NCBI GenBank assembly: GCA_013327885.1
Contig: JABUMY010000001.1
Location: forward strand, 124,001-188,000
Direction of reading: 5' to 3'
Origin: Flavisolibacter longurius
GTDB taxonomy: Bacteria; Bacteroidota; Bacteroidia; Chitinophagales; Chitinophagaceae
Length of the DNA: 64,000 nucleotides
Under the pieces are notes generated by a model. That model was not told the origin of the DNA and searched no databases. It saw nothing but the letters and a program-made list of their open reading frames with translations. Shown piece after piece: positions 44,218-53,359 of this stretch. The position numbers were made by a program, and so were the translations under genes. Each line of letters begins with the position of its first letter. The first letter of the stretch is position 1.

Positions 44218-45543
44218 TTATCTTTCAGCATGCTGCCATTTGTACAACCGGTAGCGGGCAATGATGCGCTTTCGTTTGAGGAAGATAAAAAGGCCCGTTA
44301 GAAAAATAATGGCCGCGTTAATACGGAAAGCACCTTCCACCCCCAGGTGCTCGGTAAGATAGCCGATCCAGAAATTGCCGATAGGCGCCATTCCCAAAAA
44401 CATTAGAATGTACATGCTCATCACGCGGCCGCGAAACTCCTGTTTTACCATTCCCTGCACCAGCGTATTGCTCATGGACGATTGCGAAAGCAGGCCAAGG
44501 CCGATAAAAAAAAGCAGCACAAGCGCCAGCGGAAACTGCGGGATAAAACTAAACAGCAGGAGGCTAATGGCAAACAGCGTGTTGCCGCCAAGGATAAACA
44601 GCAACGGCGATACCCTGCCACCCAGTGAACCCACTAGGAAGGTTGCCAGCAGGGCACCCAGTCCTGTAGCAGAATAGAGGTAGCCCAGCCCTTTGGCATC
44701 CAGCCCATAGTTCTCCCGGGCAATAACCGGCATAATGGTGGTGTACGACCAGCCAAAAATTGACACAGCGCCTACAAACAGGAGCACCACGCGGATAACC
44801 GGGTGCGAGAACGAATACACGATGCCTTCGCGGATGGCTACCAGAGGTTGCAGGGCCCTTGCGGCCGGCTGCTCGTTGATGCGTACAAACCGAAGCGCCA
44901 CCAGCACAGCAATATAACTCAGCCCGTTGGCAATAAAAGCGCCGCCAATGCCCACCCAGGCTATCAGCAGACCGGCCAGTCCCGGCCCAATGACCCGGGC
45001 GGCGTTAAAGATGCCGGAGTTCAGCGCAATGGCCGAAGGCAGGTGGAGTTTTTGTACCAGTTCGGGTACCAGCGACTGCCGTGCCGGTGCATCCACGGCA
45101 TTGACCGTTCCCATTAAAAAAGCAATGGTGCCGATCACCGGCACCGTGGCCAGTCCGGCGTTGGTAAGAGCGCCAAGTGTCAGTGCCAGCACCATGTTGC
45201 TGCTTTGGGTAAAGTAGAGAATTTTCTTTTTGGAGAAGCGATCCACCACTACACCGCCAAAAAGCGAAAAGAGGAGCGAAGGCGTGGTGGCAAGAGCGGC
45301 TACCAGGCCAATCAAAAAAGGCGAGGAGGTGAGTTGCAGCACCAGCCAACCCTGCGCCACAATCTGTAGCCAGGTGCCAATAAGGGAGAAGAACTGCCCG
45401 AAAAAATAAATGCGGTAGTTGCGGTTCTGCAGGGCCGGGAAAGCTTTCAGGCGGGCCCAAATGGTATTTTCACCCACGGTTATCTCCGGGCTTTCATTGA
45501 TCAGGTATTGTTCTTCGGCTTTGTGGGGGAATTGCTTATCCAT
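44218..45543 (-). CDS. MFS transporter (EntS-like exporter)
   Basis: A 441-residue, twelve-helix transporter of the MFS_3/enterobactin-exporter-like group. The loop between helices 2 and 3 is GGVVVDRFSKKKIL (the MFS motif A), and helix 4-5 contains GTVNAVDAPARQSLVPELV, typical of this group. Start at ATG 45543 removes fifteen polar residues before the conserved region. Such carriers export siderophores, drugs or other small molecules; substrate unknown. Confidence 0.88.
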   Translation of the reverse strand: MDKQFPHKAEEQYLINESPEITVGENTIWARLKAFPALQNRNYRIYFFGQFFSLIGTWLQIVAQGWLVLQLTSSPFLIGLVAALATTPSLLFSLFGGVVVDRFSKKKILYFTQSSNMVLALTLGALTNAGLATVPVIGTIAFLMGTVNAVDAPARQSLVPELVQKLHLPSAIALNSGIFNAARVIGPGLAGLLIAWVGIGGAFIANGLSYIAVLVALRFVRINEQPAARALQPLVAIREGIVYSFSHPVIRVVLLFVGAVSIFGWSYTTIMPVIARENYGLDAKGLGYLYSATGLGALLATFLVGSLGGRVSPLLFILGGNTLFAISLLLFSFIPQFPLALVLLFFIGLGLLSQSSMSNTLVQGMVKQEFRGRVMSMYILMFLGMAPIGNFWIGYLTEHLGVEGAFRINAAIIFLTGLFIFLKRKRIIARYRLYKWQHAER

Positions 45544-45821
45544 GCGGCAGGAAACAAGCAAGTTTTGCGCCGCAGGAGAGTAAGGCAAAAAATGTCGCTA
45601 ATGAGCAAAACGTTATTCCATTTAAGGGAAGATGCGTACGAAGGAAATTGGGTAGTCAGTGCTTCCACACGGTGAAAGCAAGCTCTAGCCTGTAACAACA
45701 AATTACATATCGGATAAATAAAAAAAACTCGAAAATGCTTTGATCTTATTCAGGCTCAATTATTTTTGCGCCTGCTAACTGCAGTAAAATCCTGCATATT
45801 ATCGTACTCTAATCAAATCCT

Positions 45822-47135
45822 ATGAAAAAAACAGCTACTCTGTTTCTTGCCTCGTTGTTCTCCATCGCCAGTTTTTCGCAAAACAAAGGCCTTCAGTTTG
45901 ATGGTCAAAATGATTATGTACAGGCCCCTGAAAAATCCGGTGTACTTACGGGCAATATCATGACGTTTGAAGCCTGGATAAAACCTTCGAACTTTAATAA
46001 TCATACCAGTTATATTGTCAACAAAGGGGATAATGGTTACACGTGGTTTTGCCTCAATATTATGAATGATGATATGGGGATGCCGGGTATGCCGGGCATG
46101 GAATCCGAGCCTGCACTCTCCGCGTTTATTTCCTCAAATACGCAGTACCCTCAGCTACATTATCCAATTTCAACAGGATGGATTAATCAATGGCACCACG
46201 TAGCTATGACAGCTGATGGAAGTTTTTTCAGATTGTATGTCGATGGCGTGTTGGTACAAAGTGCACCATTTAGTACGAATGTTCCCTTGAATGGCCAAGC
46301 TTTGCATCTTGGCGCTTCATCTAATTGGGGAAATGATGCGTTTGCCGGTACCATGGATGAAGTAAGGATATGGAATGTTGCCCGTACGCAGGCACAGATT
46401 CAGGAAGCCATGTACAAAGAGATTCAGCCCACCACGCCAGGCCTTACCGCTTATTATACGTTTAACGAGGGTGTGAGCAATGGCAATAACACTGCTATTT
46501 CAGGTGTTGCTGACCTGGCTGCCCCGGGTAGCTTTGCCACACTGGTAAATTTTGCCAAAACAGGCACCACTTCCAACTTCACCACAGGCTATGCAACCCT
46601 GGTTTTACTGCCGCTTAAAAACAATTCGTTTGTGGCAACAAAAAATGCCGGTACGGTTCAATTAGACTGGAAAGCTTTTCGCGGTGAATTTGCCGAGGTA
46701 TTTGAAATTGAGCGCAGCAACAACGGCACCGACTTTCTAAAGATCGGGACCGTGAAGGCCACTGGCACCGGTGCGGAAAACGACTATTCCTTTACCGACT
46801 ACAAACCAACATCGGTCAACTATTACCGCTTGAAAACAAGCAGCAGCAACGGGCAAGATTCCTACAGTTCAATTGTTGTCATTCGCGTAGAAGAATCCAT
46901 CACACAACTTCGGGCTTATCCGAATCCTGTGCAGAATAATTTGCAACTGCAGGTGGCCGCACCCAAAGGCCCTGTGCAAATGCGGGTAAAAGACCTGTCT
47001 GGAAGAACCTTGCTGGAATGGCAGGTGCAGTCAACAGGCGGTGCTTTGCACACATCCGTGGATGTAAGCAAACTAACAGCAGGTACCTATGTAGTGATTG
47101 GTAACAATACGTCAACCATGTTTGTAAAGCAGTAG
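45822..47135 (+). CDS. LamG-domain secreted protein with T9SS sorting domain
   Basis: A 437-residue exported protein: signal peptide (MKKTATLFLASLFSIASFSQ), a LamG/concanavalin-like jelly roll over about residues 25-210 (GLQFDGQNDYV, WHHVAMTADGS, MDEVRIWNVART), a second beta domain, and a type A T9SS C-terminal domain (LRAYPNPVQNNL ... GTYVVIG). It should be carried across the outer membrane by the type IX system and attached to the surface, likely binding a polysaccharide. A terminator follows. Confidence 0.88.
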   Translation: MKKTATLFLASLFSIASFSQNKGLQFDGQNDYVQAPEKSGVLTGNIMTFEAWIKPSNFNNHTSYIVNKGDNGYTWFCLNIMNDDMGMPGMPGMESEPALSAFISSNTQYPQLHYPISTGWINQWHHVAMTADGSFFRLYVDGVLVQSAPFSTNVPLNGQALHLGASSNWGNDAFAGTMDEVRIWNVARTQAQIQEAMYKEIQPTTPGLTAYYTFNEGVSNGNNTAISGVADLAAPGSFATLVNFAKTGTTSNFTTGYATLVLLPLKNNSFVATKNAGTVQLDWKAFRGEFAEVFEIERSNNGTDFLKIGTVKATGTGAENDYSFTDYKPTSVNYYRLKTSSSNGQDSYSSIVVIRVEESITQLRAYPNPVQNNLQLQVAAPKGPVQMRVKDLSGRTLLEWQVQSTGGALHTSVDVSKLTAGTYVVIGNNTSTMFVKQ

Positions 47136-47152
47136 ATGTAATTCACCATAAG

Positions 47153-47182
47153 AAAAGCCACCTCTTTGCAGGTGGCTTTTTT
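47153..47182 (+). terminator. Terminator after the LamG gene
   Basis: Stem AAAAGCCACC/GGTGGCTTTT with a T run. Confidence 0.9.
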
Positions 47183-47310
47183 GTTTGCAAGCCACTGCTT
47201 TTTCTGGATTGATAAAAGCAAAGTCGTAATTGTCGGCGCAAAAGCCTGCGGTAGTCAGTTCATAGCAATGCCATTTCCATTTTTCCTACCTTTCTTCAAA
47301 CAATTCATTC

Positions 47311-47628
47311 ATGCTACTCACCACAACCAACATCATCGAAGGAAAGCCCGTACAGAAATACCTGGGCATCGTAACATCCGAAGCCATCATTGGCGCCAAC
47401 ATTGTCAAGGATATTTTTGCCGGCATCCGCGATATCGTCGGCGGCCGCAGCGGCACCTACGAAAGGGTGATAGAAGAGGCCCGCGCCAATGCCCTGCGGG
47501 AGCTGGAACACAAAGCGCAGTACCTGGGCGCCAACGCTGTTATCGGCATCGACCTTGATTTTGAAACCATCGGCGCCAACGGCAGCATGCTGATGGTGGT
47601 GGCCACCGGTACCGCCGTAAAATTTTAA
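47311..47628 (+). CDS. YbjQ/UPF0145 family protein
   Basis: A 105-residue protein of the YbjQ (heavy-metal-binding-like) family, which forms pentameric rings. Hallmarks are [17 protein letters not shown] at the start, GGRSGTYE in the middle and the [14 protein letters not shown] segment. Role unknown; a cytoplasmic metal- or ligand-binding scaffold is likely. Single gene. Confidence 0.85.
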   Translation: MLLTTTNIIEGKPVQKYLGIVTSEAIIGANIVKDIFAGIRDIVGGRSGTYERVIEEARANALRELEHKAQYLGANAVIGIDLDFETIGANGSMLMVVATGTAVKF

Positions 47629-47809
47629 GCAGTCAAACACTTGGCGATTTCATTGCATTTCCAGGTGTCAGGTGAGAAGTACTAGCCGACACTTGACATG
47701 CGATAGCAACGTCAGTTTTTAGTCATTTGCCAGCAAGAAGTATGTTGCCGCTTGCAGATGTTGTATTTTTAAGCATCGCAGGCCTGTGTCCTGCGGGTTA
47801 ACGTGCGTT

Positions 47810-48877
47810 ATGAAAGAAGCCACTGGCCTGAAAAAAATGCTGATCCGGTTTTTAAACAAAACCCCCGACCTTGTTTGTATTGCCGGCAAGGACGGCTATT
47901 TTGTCAAGGTAAGTGACTCGGTGGTAAAAACGCTCGGCTATTCCGTGAACGAACTGCTGGCGCATCCCATTGCTCATTTTATTCACCCCGCCGACAAGGC
48001 CCTTACTGCTTACAAAAGAGCGGCCCTTCTCGAAGGCGAAACCTTGCATGATTTTGAGAACCGTTACCTCACAAAAAGCGGTGACGTGGTTTGGCTGCAC
48101 TGGACGTCGGTTTATTTTAAAGACGCCGAAGTGGTGTTTGCCATTGCCAAAAACAACACCCGCCGCAAACAGCAGGAGCTGGGCCTGAAAGAACGCTTCA
48201 CCCGGTTCAAGACCCTGGTACGTCATTTTAAGTCCAGCCTTGAAAAAGATAAAAAGCAGGTAGCTCTTGAACTGCACGAAGAACTGGCACAACTGGCGGC
48301 GGTTGTCAAGGCCGACATACAGTGGGTAAAGAACTATACAGCCGATGCGGCCCTGCAGGACCGTATCGAGCATGCCCTGTCGGCTTCGGAACTGCTGATC
48401 CAGTCCATCCGCAACCTGTCTTATTCCATCAGTCCTGCCATGATCGAAGACCTTGGATTTGCAGAGGCCCTGGAATGGCTTTGCGCTGAATTTACCCTGC
48501 AGCACAACATTGCCTGTTCACAGGCTATTTTTTGTGAAGAAGAAGCGTTGCCGCACGAAGTAAAGCTTGATCTTTTTCGCATCTGCCAGGAGGCGCTCAA
48601 CAACTGTCTTGTGGAGGCTCAGCCGCAGGCAATAACCATTCACCTGGCGCAAACAGGGAAGCAGCTTGTACTTACCATCACCGATGATGGTGCTGGTTTT
48701 GAACAAGAAGTGCTAAACGATCTTTTGGCCGGGACAAGCCTGCGGGAAAGAGTGGAATCGCTGCACGGCGTGTTTTCCGTGGAAAGCACAAAAGCAAAAG
48801 GCACCACCTTAGTGGTGAGCTTTGCCCTGGAGCACATTACGCCGGCGCCGGTGATGCCTTTGCCTGCAGCCAATTGA
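47810..48877 (+). CDS. PAS domain histidine kinase (NarX-type, HisKA_3)
   Basis: A 355-residue soluble sensor kinase. Residues about 10-120 form one PAS domain (FLNKTPDLVCIAGKDGYFVK ... NRYLTKSGDVVWLHW). The dimerisation helix carries His156 in ALELHEELAQL, the HisKA_3 form, and the ATPase domain has the N box ICQEALNN near 263 and the G box DDGAGF. No transmembrane helix, so it senses an internal signal. No response regulator is adjacent; the receiver at 16.8 kb could be a partner only by guess. Confidence 0.88.
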   Translation: MKEATGLKKMLIRFLNKTPDLVCIAGKDGYFVKVSDSVVKTLGYSVNELLAHPIAHFIHPADKALTAYKRAALLEGETLHDFENRYLTKSGDVVWLHWTSVYFKDAEVVFAIAKNNTRRKQQELGLKERFTRFKTLVRHFKSSLEKDKKQVALELHEELAQLAAVVKADIQWVKNYTADAALQDRIEHALSASELLIQSIRNLSYSISPAMIEDLGFAEALEWLCAEFTLQHNIACSQAIFCEEEALPHEVKLDLFRICQEALNNCLVEAQPQAITIHLAQTGKQLVLTITDDGAGFEQEVLNDLLAGTSLRERVESLHGVFSVESTKAKGTTLVVSFALEHITPAPVMPLPAAN

Positions 48878-48973
48878 AAGGACAGCGCAGGTTAGATTAC
48901 AGACCGGTACAGTACGGAAATGCTTAACGGACAAATCGCCACCGAAGTGCCGAAAGCATCTTGTTCTGCGGTT

Positions 48974-48981
48974 ATCTTTGC
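48974..48981 (+). promoter_or_regulatory. Probable -7 box (TATCTTTG) at the phosphatase start
   Basis: Exact TAnnTTTG match ending two bases before the ATG at 48984; transcription would begin at or inside the start codon, consistent with a leaderless message. Confidence 0.45.
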
Positions 48982-48983
48982 GC

Positions 48984-49769
48984 ATGTTTAAAAACACCCT
49001 CCTAAAAGCATTGGACGCCGCCGGAACCCGTATCCGCAGCTTCGATGAATCGGATTTCCAGATCTCTAACAAAGAAGGCATCAACAACCTGGTAACCGAA
49101 GTAGACCATGCCGCCGAAGAAGTCATCATCGCCACCATCAAAGAAAGTTTTCCCGGTCACCAGATCCTGAGCGAAGAGTGTGGTGAGCTGGTGCAGGACT
49201 CGCAATACAAATGGATCATCGATCCCATTGATGGCACGGTAAACTTTGCACACCGCATTCCTATTTGCTGTGTGTCCATAGGTTTGGAGCATGAAGGAAA
49301 AATGATCCTGGGAGGGATCTTTAACCCGTTTATCAACGAACTGTTTCTGGCTGAAAAAGGCCAGGGCGCCACGCTGAACGGCAAACCCATCTCGGTCAGC
49401 AAAAAAGCATCGGTGGAAAGCGCCTGTCTTGTCACCGGTTTTCCTTACACTTATCTCGATGAGCCCAACGGCCCCCTGGAGGTGTTCGACCGCTTTATCC
49501 GTCGCGGCATCCCGGTGCGTCGCTTAGGCTCTGCTGCCATTGACCTCGCCTGGGTGGCCTGCGGTCGCTTTGACGGTTTTTTCGAGCACAAGCTGCAGGC
49601 CTGGGACAGTGCTGCGGGATTTTTGCTGGTAGAGGAAGCCGGTGGAAAAGTAACGCAGATGGGCGGCGATCCTTACTCGCCGTACAAGCCCGGCATTATT
49701 GCCACCAACGGTATTATTCATGATGAATTGATCGAATGGGTAAAAGGAAATATTCCGCAACAATCCTAA
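48984..49769 (+). CDS. Inositol monophosphatase family protein
   Basis: A 261-residue Mg-dependent phosphatase. Metal ligands are in the EECGE loop (Glu64/65), in DPIDGTVNF (Asp80, Asp83) and in the late WDSAAG motif. It removes phosphate from inositol monophosphates, sugar phosphates or similar. It begins a tight three-gene unit with thiL and the S41 protease; the next gene starts 11 bases later. Confidence 0.92.
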   Translation: MFKNTLLKALDAAGTRIRSFDESDFQISNKEGINNLVTEVDHAAEEVIIATIKESFPGHQILSEECGELVQDSQYKWIIDPIDGTVNFAHRIPICCVSIGLEHEGKMILGGIFNPFINELFLAEKGQGATLNGKPISVSKKASVESACLVTGFPYTYLDEPNGPLEVFDRFIRRGIPVRRLGSAAIDLAWVACGRFDGFFEHKLQAWDSAAGFLLVEEAGGKVTQMGGDPYSPYKPGIIATNGIIHDELIEWVKGNIPQQS

Positions 49770-49779
49770 TTTCATTGTT

Positions 49780-50814
49780 ATGAGCGAACGAACGGAAGTG
49801 TCCTCCCTGGGAGAATTCGGACTGATTGAACACCTGACCAAAAACGTAGAGATACACAACGCTTCTTCCATCCTTGGTGTTGGCGATGATGCGGCTGTGA
49901 TCGATCATTTTGGCAAGCAAACCGTTGTCACCAACGACCTGCTGATAGAAGGCGTGCATTTCGATTTGATGTACACACCGCTAAAGCATCTTGGCTATAA
50001 AACAGTAGCCGTAAACGTTAGTGACCTGTGTGCCATGAACGCTACGCCAACACAGATCGTCATCGGCATTGGCTTTAGCAACCGCTTTAGTGTAGAAGCG
50101 CTGGACGAATTTTATGAAGGCGTGTACGCAGCCTGCAGCCAGTACAAAGTGGACCTGCTGGGCGGCGATACCTCCACCTCGCAAAAAGGCTTTATCATTT
50201 CCTGCACCGCCATTGGCGAAGTAGCACCGGATGCCTTTGTAACACGGAAAGGCGCTGCCAAAGGTGAGCTGCTTTGCGTGAGCGGCGACCTGGGCGCTGC
50301 CTACCTTGGCTTGCTGTTGCTGGAGCGGGAAAAAAAGATCTTTCTCGAAAACCCCAACGTGCAGCCCGACCTGGAAAACGAAAAGCACATTGTAGGACGA
50401 TTGCTGAAACCCGAAGCCAGGGTGGATATCATTGAATACTTTGCCAGCAGCGGCATCCGGCCAACAGCCATGATTGATGTAAGCGATGGCCTTAGCTCGG
50501 AAATCCTCCACATCTGTAGGCAAAGCAATGCAGGCTGTGTGCTGTACGAAGAAAAACTGCCGATTGCTGAAGAAACCAGGCTCGCTGCGTTCAAGTTTAA
50601 CCTCGATCCCACCGCCTGTGCGCTGAGCGGCGGCGAAGACTACGAGCTGCTGTTTACGGTAAAGCAGGACGATTATGAAAAGATCTCTTCCAATACCGAC
50701 ATCAGCGTGGTAGGTTATCTTACCGACAGCGAAGCCGGTGCTCACATTATCACCAAAGGCGGCGGCAAGCATCCCATTACAGCCCAGGGCTGGAATGCGT
50801 TTAAAGGGGCGTAA
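49780..50814 (+). CDS. thiL: Thiamine-monophosphate kinase
   Basis: A 344-residue ThiL. The N-terminal ATP-binding motif is LGVGDDAAVI, followed by TNDLLIEGVHFD, the DLLGGDTSTS segment and SGGEDYELLFTV. ThiL makes thiamine diphosphate, the active cofactor, from thiamine monophosphate and ATP in the cytoplasm. The stop codon is immediately followed by the ATG of the S41 gene, so the two are translationally linked. No thiamine riboswitch is evident upstream. Confidence 0.93.
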   Translation: MSERTEVSSLGEFGLIEHLTKNVEIHNASSILGVGDDAAVIDHFGKQTVVTNDLLIEGVHFDLMYTPLKHLGYKTVAVNVSDLCAMNATPTQIVIGIGFSNRFSVEALDEFYEGVYAACSQYKVDLLGGDTSTSQKGFIISCTAIGEVAPDAFVTRKGAAKGELLCVSGDLGAAYLGLLLLEREKKIFLENPNVQPDLENEKHIVGRLLKPEARVDIIEYFASSGIRPTAMIDVSDGLSSEILHICRQSNAGCVLYEEKLPIAEETRLAAFKFNLDPTACALSGGEDYELLFTVKQDDYEKISSNTDISVVGYLTDSEAGAHIITKGGGKHPITAQGWNAFKGA

Positions 50815-52290
50815 ATGAGGGCCTTTCATTTTTTACTGTTGGTAGGTGCGGGATGGCTGCTGCAAAGCTGCAGCGCCAGCCGGTACAACCCATCCAAAAA
50901 ATATGCGCCGCAGCAGTTACAGGAAGATTATGCCGTGTTTCGCGGCAGCCTGGAAGAGGCGCACCCCAGCCTGTACTGGTACACGTCAAAAGACAGCATG
51001 GATTTTTATTTTGACGTGGGCAAGAGCAAACTGAAAGATTCGCTCACCGAAGGACAGTTTCGCACCGTACTTTCTTACGTCATTTCAAAAATTCGCTGCG
51101 GGCACACCACGGTTCGTCCGTCGAGGGCAGCCGCGGAAGCAACGGCACGAAATGCGCCTTTCCCGCTTTTGATAAAAGCCTGGTCCGACACGGCGGTGGT
51201 GATGGGCAACCTAAATCGCAACGATTCCAGTGTACACCGCGGCGTTATCCTGCAAAAGATCGACGGGCGCCCCATGGCTGCCATCTTGGACTCCCTTTTT
51301 TCGTTTCTTTCCACCGATGGCTTTAACCAAACCCACCAATACCAAACCCTGAGCAACGGCAGCGCCTTTCGCAATCTCTATGCGTCGGCCTTCGGGCTTA
51401 AGCAAAAGACCCCGGTTGAATACATCGATACCCTGGGACAGCTGCGAACCGCCACACTTTCGCTTTACCAGCCAAAGGTCGATTCTTCGCGGATGGAACG
51501 TTCTTCCACAAAAGGCCCGTCGCGCCGCGAACGCAAAAAATGGGAACGGGAAGCCATGCGCAGTCTGCGTTTTGACTCTGCTTTACAGATGGCCGTGCTG
51601 GAAGTAAATACGTTCACCAAAGGATATGGCCTTCGCAGCTTTTTTAAGCGGTCGTTCAAAGAGATTGAAAAACGGGGCGTGCCTAACCTGGTGGTGGACA
51701 TGCGGGGCAATGGCGGCGGCAGCGTCATTTTTTCCAATCTGCTTACCAAATACATTGCCGACAAGCCCTTTACCATTGCCGATACGCTCTATGCCGTTCG
51801 GCGCAGCAGCGATTACGGCAAATACCGAAGCAACAATTTTTTCAACTGGCTTTTTCTCCGCTTTCTTACCAAAAAAAAGAGCGATGGACAGTACCATTTT
51901 CGCTTTTTCGAGAACAGGAAATTTAAGCCGAAGGGAAAGCACAACTTCAATGGCACCACCTATATTCTCACGGGCGGCAACACGTTTTCGGCCGCAACGC
52001 TTTTCACCAAATCCCTGCAGGAGCAGGAAAATGTAATTGTGGTGGGAGAAGAAACCGGTGGCGGTGCCTATGGCAACAGTGCCTGGCTGATACCGGATGT
52101 AACCCTGCCGCATACGCAGGTGCGCTACCGCCTGCCCCTCTTCCGGTTGGTGATTGACAGCAAGTTTGAAAAAGGCCGCGGCGTGATTCCGGATGTGCCG
52201 GCGCTGCCAACGGTGGAGGCACTGCGCAAAGGCGAAGATTACAAAATGGAAAAGGTCAAAAGCCTGATCCGGGAAAAATCACCTAAGTAA
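50815..52290 (+). CDS. S41 family peptidase lipoprotein
   Basis: A 491-residue C-terminal-processing-like protease. The signal peptide ends in a lipobox (WLLQSC-SAS). A helical N-terminal domain leads to the protease core, where the catalytic Ser lies in TGGNTFSAATLF (about residue 390); the supporting strand is VVDMRGNGGGS. A charged low-complexity stretch occurs near residues 228-244. It should be anchored in the envelope and cut periplasmic proteins at their C-termini. Third gene of the phosphatase-thiL unit; its last eight bases overlap the end of the convergent amidase gene. Confidence 0.86.
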   Translation: MRAFHFLLLVGAGWLLQSCSASRYNPSKKYAPQQLQEDYAVFRGSLEEAHPSLYWYTSKDSMDFYFDVGKSKLKDSLTEGQFRTVLSYVISKIRCGHTTVRPSRAAAEATARNAPFPLLIKAWSDTAVVMGNLNRNDSSVHRGVILQKIDGRPMAAILDSLFSFLSTDGFNQTHQYQTLSNGSAFRNLYASAFGLKQKTPVEYIDTLGQLRTATLSLYQPKVDSSRMERSSTKGPSRRERKKWEREAMRSLRFDSALQMAVLEVNTFTKGYGLRSFFKRSFKEIEKRGVPNLVVDMRGNGGGSVIFSNLLTKYIADKPFTIADTLYAVRRSSDYGKYRSNNFFNWLFLRFLTKKKSDGQYHFRFFENRKFKPKGKHNFNGTTYILTGGNTFSAATLFTKSLQEQENVIVVGEETGGGAYGNSAWLIPDVTLPHTQVRYRLPLFRLVIDSKFEKGRGVIPDVPALPTVEALRKGEDYKMEKVKSLIREKSPK

Positions 52291-53110
52291 AGATCTGGAA
52301 GCCATCTGCATCCCGCCAGAACGGGAACTTGCTGCGTACCTCATCCAGCTCTTCTTTTTTCAGCGTAATGGTAAAGATGTCTTCTTCATGCGCCTTGTGG
52401 TAAAGCACTTCTCCCAGCGGGGAAACGACCATGCTGTCGCCGCTGTGGTAAATTTCGTTACCATCGTTGCCCACGCGGTTCACACCAATTACATAACACT
52501 GGTTTTCGATGGCTCTTGCCTGCAGCAAGGTTTTCCAGGCCGTGCTGCGACGCTCCGGCCAGTTAGCCACATAGATCAGCACATCGTATTCAAATGCAGC
52601 GCTGGGCTCTGACTCCCCCTCTATTGAAGGGGGCAGGGGGGAGGCCTGTTGGCGGGCCCATACGGGGAAGCGCAGGTCGTAGCAGATCAGGAGGTTTATT
52701 TTAAAGCCGTTGGCAGAAGCAATAAAGCGTTCTGTTCCGGCCGTATAATGCTTGTCTTCGCCGGCAAAAGCAAAGCGGTGACGTTTGTCGTAAGAGCCGT
52801 ATTGGCCATTGGGCAGCATCCAGATGGAACGGTTGTAGTAAGCGCCGTCTTCTTCAATGATAAGGCTGCCGGTAAGAATGATCTTTTTTTCGGCAGCGAT
52901 GCGTTTCATCCAGGCAACGGTCTCGCCACTCATGGGTTCTGCCATTGTTTCGGGCTTCATGCTAAAACCGGTGCTGAACATTTCGGGCAGCACCACCACC
53001 TGCGTTTTTTCCTGGATGTTGTTGATCTTTTCTTCCAGCATCTGCAGGTTTGCCTGCTTGTCTTCCCAGTGCAGGCCTGTCTGGATGAGTGTAAATGTAA
53101 GGGCTGACAT
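52283..53110 (-). CDS. Nitrilase-superfamily amidase (omega-amidase/YafV-like)
   Basis: A 275-residue carbon-nitrogen hydrolase. The Glu-Lys-Cys triad lies in LPEMFSTGF (Glu), YDKRHRF (Lys) and LLICYDLRFP (Cys), and VANWPERR is the family signature near residue 190. It hydrolyses omega-amides such as alpha-ketoglutaramate. Start at ATG 53110; 29 upstream in-frame residues are not family-like. Residues around 165-183 (ASPLPPSIEGESEPSAAF) come from an inserted palindromic repeat. Confidence 0.88.
   Translation of the reverse strand: MSALTFTLIQTGLHWEDKQANLQMLEEKINNIQEKTQVVVLPEMFSTGFSMKPETMAEPMSGETVAWMKRIAAEKKIILTGSLIIEEDGAYYNRSIWMLPNGQYGSYDKRHRFAFAGEDKHYTAGTERFIASANGFKINLLICYDLRFPVWARQQASPLPPSIEGESEPSAAFEYDVLIYVANWPERRSTAWKTLLQARAIENQCYVIGVNRVGNDGNEIYHSGDSMVVSPLGEVLYHKAHEEDIFTITLKKEELDEVRSKFPFWRDADGFQIFT
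52607..52646. repeat. Palindromic CCCCCT-type repeat inside the amidase gene
   Basis: On the coding strand CCTCCCCCCTGCCCCC, TTCAATAGA and GGGGGAGTCAGAG form an imperfect hairpin, read in frame as a Pro/Ser-rich insert. It resembles the copies at 54851 and 55188. Confidence 0.75.
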
Positions 53111-53266
53111 AGCCCGTGAAAATAAAGCAATGTTGGCAATGAAGTGTCCTGTTTCTGTGGACGTTTTTTTTGTGTTCGAAAAGCCTGTTGAAACCACTTT
53201 TCCAAGAAAGTGTCAGTAAGGACATTTTTTGTTGCTAACCCTCCAGCACTGTTTTCCTTTTCAAAA

Positions 53267-53310
53267 TTGCTTCTCCATTGTTAATTGCTAGTTGTCTATT
53301 GCCCATCGTC
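53267..53310. repeat. Short-period repeat (ATTGTTAATTGCTAGTTG type)
   Basis: Units of roughly ten bases built on ATTG(C/T): AATTGCTTCTCC, ATTGTTAATTGC, TAGTTGTCT, ATTGCCCATCG, between divergent genes. Confidence 0.55.
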
Positions 53311-53359
53311 TCAGAACCCGGCACTGACTTTGTTTGACTACCCATTAGAAATTGTGTGT

